Shown piece by piece: positions 61,137-64,000 of a stretch of 64,000 nucleotides of DNA. The stretch spans positions 108,798 through 172,797 of the forward strand of contig NZ_JPOC01000022.1 in NCBI RefSeq assembly GCF_000738775.1, given 5' to 3'. The notes under the pieces are model-generated. The model did not search any database. It had not been told where the DNA came from and was given only the letters and a program-made list of their open reading frames with translations. Both the position numbers and the translations under genes were made by a program. Within the stretch, counting starts at the first letter, position 1; each line of letters begins with the position of its first letter. This DNA is from Prescottella defluvii (lineage in GTDB: Bacteria; Actinomycetota; Actinomycetes; Mycobacteriales; Mycobacteriaceae).

Positions 61137-61879
61137 GGCCAGTGCCGGCCGAGGCTGCCCCGCGCCCGTAGGAAGCCGAGCCCGAGGACGAGGCCGAAGA
61201 TCAGGTGCCCGATCAGCGAGAGTGTGATCGTCGTCGGCGTCAGCGGAAACATGTCGTCCTCACCGCGCGACGACAGGGCAACCGTTGCAATGAGCCCGGC
61301 CCATACGGGCACCACCGCGCCGGTGACGAATGCGATAAGGACCGTGCGGCGGGACCGATGGTGGAGGCCCAGCGCGAGGGCGATGAGGAAGAAGGCGATT
61401 CCGATTCCTCCGCCGTCGCCGAAGTAACGCCACAGGTAACCGACGATCGCGCCGGTCTGGGTGTCGGTTCCCGAGTGGAGCCAGGTACCCATTTTCGGAA
61501 TGAAGTCGTCCCAGAGACCGAGCAGATAGACGGTGTCGAGGCGGAAGACGTCATAGACCAGACACGCGAACATTCCCCAGCCGAGGCCGTGGCCGACGAT
61601 GCGATCGATCGGGTGCGGAGCGATCACGCACAACACCACGAGGACGGCCGCGAGCGGAATGATCACCAGAGCGCCGGTGGCACTCATCGGCGCGACGCCG
61701 AACACCTGCGCCGAGATTGCGAGCAGCGGCAGGGACGCGAGCAGCAGGTACATGCCGATCCGGGCCAGGGTCCAATGGTGACGGACCGCCTTCCGGACGG
61801 ATTCGACGGCGGGCCGGGCTGCGGCGGGCGGCCCGTGTTCGTGCACGGCGGTGATGGCGATACCGGGGATACGGGGCAT
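61001..61879 (-). CDS. Multi-helix membrane protein with foreign C-terminal tail
   Basis: 292 codons from the ATG at 61879, chosen because the frame further up is shadow text. About seven hydrophobic segments lie between 40 and 245 (IGMYLLLASLPLLAISAQVF, LVIIPLAAVLVVLCVIA, GIGIAFFLIALALGLHH, VLIAFVTGAVVPVWAGLIAT, LSLIGHLIFGLVLGLGFL). The protein core ends near HWPWPPLLAV. The last 40 residues (Ser/Pro/Cys-rich) are the alcohol-dehydrogenase remnant read in the wrong frame, so the native end was lost by a fusion. No family recognised. It is divergent from the SRPBCC gene. Confidence 0.6.
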   Translation of the reverse strand: MPRIPGIAITAVHEHGPPAAARPAVESVRKAVRHHWTLARIGMYLLLASLPLLAISAQVFGVAPMSATGALVIIPLAAVLVVLCVIAPHPIDRIVGHGLGWGMFACLVYDVFRLDTVYLLGLWDDFIPKMGTWLHSGTDTQTGAIVGYLWRYFGDGGGIGIAFFLIALALGLHHRSRRTVLIAFVTGAVVPVWAGLIATVALSSRGEDDMFPLTPTTITLSLIGHLIFGLVLGLGFLRARGSLGRHWPWPPLLAVRSGCSPYPSMPATCTPSAADTASSRSCPPCPESNPSV

Positions 61880-61981
61880 GGTGGGCGGGGTCCTTTCGGT
61901 TGGGGGACCTCTCTCGACGAGTGGCCGGTTTCCGAGGCCTCTCCAGCGTCCGTCGGGTGCCCTGCCTGCGAATAGTCCCCC

Positions 61982-62006
61982 GAGGGGTGGTGACCAGCCA
62001 CCCCTC
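61982..62006. promoter_or_regulatory. Inverted repeat in a divergent gap
   Basis: Arm GAGGGGTGG (61982-61990) pairs with 61998-62006, loop seven bases. It lies between the divergent membrane-protein start (61879) and SRPBCC start (62123). It may be an operator or a chance GC hairpin. Confidence 0.35.
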
Positions 62007-62122
62007 ACCCCCCGATGACTGCGACCTGCACTCATGCCGCCCCGCCCGTCGGCGCTACTCTGCTTTCCTGCAGCAACCTTCGCCCTGCGATCGCGGCCGG
62101 GCCACATCATCTGGGGGCAGTC

Positions 62123-62590
62123 GTGGGCTATGCGTCCTTCACCAACTGGCGACGACTGGACGGTGACCCGGACGTCATCTGGCACGCATTCACCCACCCG
62201 ATGGAGACGGGGCTGTACGAAGAGCACAAGACGGAGACCGTGCTCGGGCCCGACTTTGCGATGGCCGCAGGGCACGGCTGGGACAGCAAGCACGGCGAGG
62301 AATGCGACTTCGACGTCGTCCGATGGACCATCACCCGGCACGTGCCGAACGAAGTGTTCGAGTTCTCCGGCAAGCAGCGGGGGATCCGGCAGAACGTCGT
62401 GCTCACCATGGAGCCCACGGACGGCGGCCACATCGTGACCGAGACCATCCACTTCCGCCCGGCACTTGCCGGCAAGCCGGGTGCGCAACTGCTGTCCTGG
62501 CTGCTCCTGACCACCGGCCTGCTGGCCAAGGTCGGCAATGACCGCGGCGAGAATCTCGACCTGCTCGAACAGCACGTCGCAGCCATGTAG
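62123..62590 (+). CDS. SRPBCC-family protein
   Basis: 155 residues from a GTG at 62123 with GGGGGCAG before it. It shows the polyketide-cyclase-like START fold: WRRLDGDPDVIWHAFTHPME, EECDFDVVRWTITRHVPNEV, FEFSGKQRGIRQNVVLTMEP, and an end helix RGENLDLLEQHVAAM. Such proteins bind lipophilic ligands; the reaction, if any, is unknown. A SUKH-like gene follows after 47 bases on the same strand. Cytosolic and complete; no oddities. Confidence 0.82.
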   Translation: MGYASFTNWRRLDGDPDVIWHAFTHPMETGLYEEHKTETVLGPDFAMAAGHGWDSKHGEECDFDVVRWTITRHVPNEVFEFSGKQRGIRQNVVLTMEPTDGGHIVTETIHFRPALAGKPGAQLLSWLLLTTGLLAKVGNDRGENLDLLEQHVAAM

Positions 62591-62637
62591 CGGAACCTGT
62601 CGGCGCCTCGAATGATCTGGGGAAGTAGGCTTTTGAA

Positions 62638-63156
62638 GTGACGGATCCGATTTCGAGCGGGATCGCGGCCCTGCGCGCTGCGGGATGGGCGTGGGAGCCT
62701 GCAGGTGACCGGAAGGTGGTGTTTCCGGGTTCTCGCTACGAGGTGGTGCCGCCGCAGTTCTCGGCGTGGTCGTCGGCCTTCGGGCGCCTGTCGAACGCGG
62801 ATGAGACAGTGTGGTTTCTGTCCGCAGGCGACTACTCGGCCGTCGGGGAAGACGCTTTTGCGTGGAACGAGTTCGAGATCATGAGTTTGGACGCCGCGGA
62901 GACCGACGAGCAGGCCTCGGCCGTCGTTGGCTTCTGGGACCGCCACCTTCCGATTCTGTTGTCGGTGAAGGACGGTTACTCGTATGTCGCGCTCGGGACG
63001 TCCGGGGAGGGTGCTGGCAGGGTGATCCTCGGCGGTGAGCCTGAGTTCGAGGAATCGGTGCCGCTAGCGGACGACTTCGACGAGTTCCTCGCCATCATCG
63101 CAGGCCGGCGGAACCCCGCCGATCCGCGTCGGTGGAACTTCCTCTTCGACAAGTGA
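62638..63156 (+). CDS. SUKH/SMI1-KNR4-like protein
   Basis: 172 residues from a GTG at 62638. The pattern PPQFSAWSSAFGRLSNADET, VWFLSAGDY, EFEIMSLDAAE, then LPILLSVKDGYSYVALGTSG, AGRVILGGEPEFEESVPLAD and DDFDEFLAII is the SMI1/KNR4 layout: a loop of acidic residues after YxYVALxT and a D-x-F-x-x-F-L helix. SUKH proteins are often immunity partners of contact-dependent toxins, but no toxin gene is visible here. It may be an orphan immunity gene. It ends 83 bases before a hairpin. Confidence 0.75.
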   Translation: MTDPISSGIAALRAAGWAWEPAGDRKVVFPGSRYEVVPPQFSAWSSAFGRLSNADETVWFLSAGDYSAVGEDAFAWNEFEIMSLDAAETDEQASAVVGFWDRHLPILLSVKDGYSYVALGTSGEGAGRVILGGEPEFEESVPLADDFDEFLAIIAGRRNPADPRRWNFLFDK

Positions 63157-63238
63157 ATCGCTTCCTGCGTGGCCGGCACCTCAGCCCGGCACATCCAGGA
63201 GTCGTGTGGTTGCCGTGTCGAGATGCAGCGCAGATTGG

Positions 63239-63270
63239 CGAGACCCGCCCCGCTACTTTGGCGGGTCTCG
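63239..63270 (+). terminator. Hairpin after the SUKH-like gene
   Basis: Arm CGAGACCCGCC (63239-63249) pairs with 63260-63270; the loop is CCGCTACTTT. It follows the SUKH-like gene by 82 bases and precedes the IS30 scrap. Confidence 0.7.
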
Positions 63271-63379
63271 GGCGAGTCGCCGAAGTTCGGCAAAGTAGGT
63301 GCGTCGGACCGCGCGATAGTTCGAGGGGCATACGCCCACCCTTGACCCGACTCCCCTTCACGATGGGAGCGGGCTGACT

Positions 63380-63505
63380 GCTGGGGTTCGGAGCACATCG
63401 AGGCCGGCTTTGGCCGAAAGCGCGTAGGTCGAGGCAGCGGGGAAGATATTGGCGGAGCAAACCATTGATGGTCTCGTTGCCGCCGCCATACCTCTCGTCA
63501 GGCAG
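63380..63505 (-). pseudogene. IS30-family transposase C-terminal scrap
   Basis: Minus strand reads ERYGGGNETINGLLRQYLPR followed by CLDLRAFGQSRP. This matches the NENTNGLLRQYFPKGTDL motif near the end of IS30 transposases, with small changes, and no complete frame. The left part to 63270 shows nothing else. It is a dead remnant, again beside a gene end (the membrane-protein gene at 63498). Confidence 0.7.
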
Positions 63506-63935
63506 GCGTAGACGGCCCGCGATCGTCGAAGTCATCGCTATTGGCGGCATGCTTGGCACGAAGAGCCTCGAGTTGGGCAGACTTGGCCGCAGACCTGCGT
63601 TCGCGGGTGGCGGCGGTACGACTCGGAGCCGGTGCCGGGGCTGGAGAGTGGCGGGGAATTCCCGGGCGACGCGCTGCGGCCTGCGGAGGCGCGGGGGTCT
63701 CGACGGTGCGCACCGCGTCGGCCAGCAAGACGAACGGGAGGATGAAGACCCAGAGGAAGATTCGGTACTCGCCACTGTCGAAGAACACGGCCAGGTAGAT
63801 GCCGTAGCCCAGGAACGCGATGCCGATGAGACCGTTGACAACGCGGCGGCCGAGGCCCAGTTCGGAAGCCACCAGCGCCACAACGATCACGACGATTCCG
63901 CTGACGAACAGCATCGCCACATAGAAGCCGAACAC
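63498..63935 (-). CDS. Small membrane protein with disordered tail
   Basis: 145 residues. Three hydrophobic segments (FYVAMLFVSGIVVIVVALVA, VVNGLIGIAFLGYGIYLAVF, YRIFLWVFILPFVLLADAV) are followed by about 60 residues rich in Pro, Ala, Arg and Ser that end in DDFDDRGPSTPA. The last few codons overlap the IS30 scrap. No family recognised; inner membrane with a cytosolic tail likely. The ATG at 63935 is near the window edge; 63936-64000 holds only its probable promoter. Confidence 0.7.
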   Translation of the reverse strand: MFGFYVAMLFVSGIVVIVVALVASELGLGRRVVNGLIGIAFLGYGIYLAVFFDSGEYRIFLWVFILPFVLLADAVRTVETPAPPQAAARRPGIPRHSPAPAPAPSRTAATRERRSAAKSAQLEALRAKHAANSDDFDDRGPSTPA

Positions 63936-64000
63936 GTATTTCCCCCGTCCCGAGCAGAAAGAACGATGATCAACCTAGATCACCGGCGCCGAGTTCGAGC

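Overview
The window is high-GC (roughly two thirds G+C) actinobacterial chromosome. It most resembles Rhodococcus or a close mycolate-forming relative. Reasons: a succinate dehydrogenase operon laid out like Rv0247c-Rv0250c of Mycobacterium tuberculosis (sdhB, sdhA, sdhC plus a small conserved protein), a bioA-bioF-bioD run, a WhiB protein, a CYP125-like P450, an AidB-like acyl-CoA dehydrogenase, many TetR regulators, and one giant nonribosomal peptide synthetase (NRPS) gene. This is recognition by eye, not a database match. No rRNA, tRNA or CRISPR was seen.

Layout. 1-4.2 kb: the end of an aldo/keto reductase gene, an acetyltransferase, small hypotheticals, then a scarred zone with a duplicated small membrane gene, a fragment of aidB, an ISL3 transposase wreck and a truncated AlbA_2 gene. 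4.6-8.5 kb: an operon of MmgE/PrpD protein, short-chain dehydrogenase (SDR) and peptide-type solute-binding lipoprotein, with a TetR gene pointing away. 8.6-9.4 kb: an IS3 remnant and the second copy of the duplicated membrane gene. 9.5-13.5 kb: OsmC protein, then divergent AidB-like dehydrogenase and acyl-CoA ligase genes around a clean palindrome. 13.5-15.9 kb: DUF1801 protein, a Mut7-C/Imm11-like fusion and a VOC protein. 16-32.5 kb: one 5493-residue tetramodular NRPS (C-A-T-E-C-A-T-C-A-T-E-C-A-T-TE). 32.8-37.1 kb: metallo-beta-lactamase-fold hydrolase, TetR, a second SDR plus solute-binding lipoprotein pair, and a palindrome between TetR and SDR. 37.8-41.6 kb: sdh operon. 41.8-45.5 kb: SdpI-like, DUF4303/HEAT, SRPBCC-ArsR pair, TIMP-like surface protein, VOC. 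45.7-48.8 kb: biotin genes with a perfect inverted repeat in front of bioF. 49-54 kb: OafA-like acyltransferase, LuxR regulator, membrane protein, P450. 54-59.7 kb: WhiB, HNH nuclease, a 34-residue peptide, an old-yellow-enzyme-type reductase with its TetR, and a divergent YhgE/ABC-2-like membrane protein behind three phased operator-like palindromes. 60-64 kb: small membrane proteins, SRPBCC, a SUKH-like protein and scraps of an alcohol dehydrogenase and an IS30 transposase.

How it works together. Core functions (sdh, bio) sit between accessory catabolic and regulatory cassettes. Two separate cassettes pair an SDR with an orphan dipeptide/nickel-type binding lipoprotein beside a TetR gene, with no permease or ATPase in view. 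The NRPS has no MbtH, exporter, hydroxylase or acyl-ligase gene beside it; its duplicated (C-A-T-E)-(C-A-T) layout and N-terminal condensation domain suggest an N-acylated tetrapeptide with D residues at positions 1 and 3.
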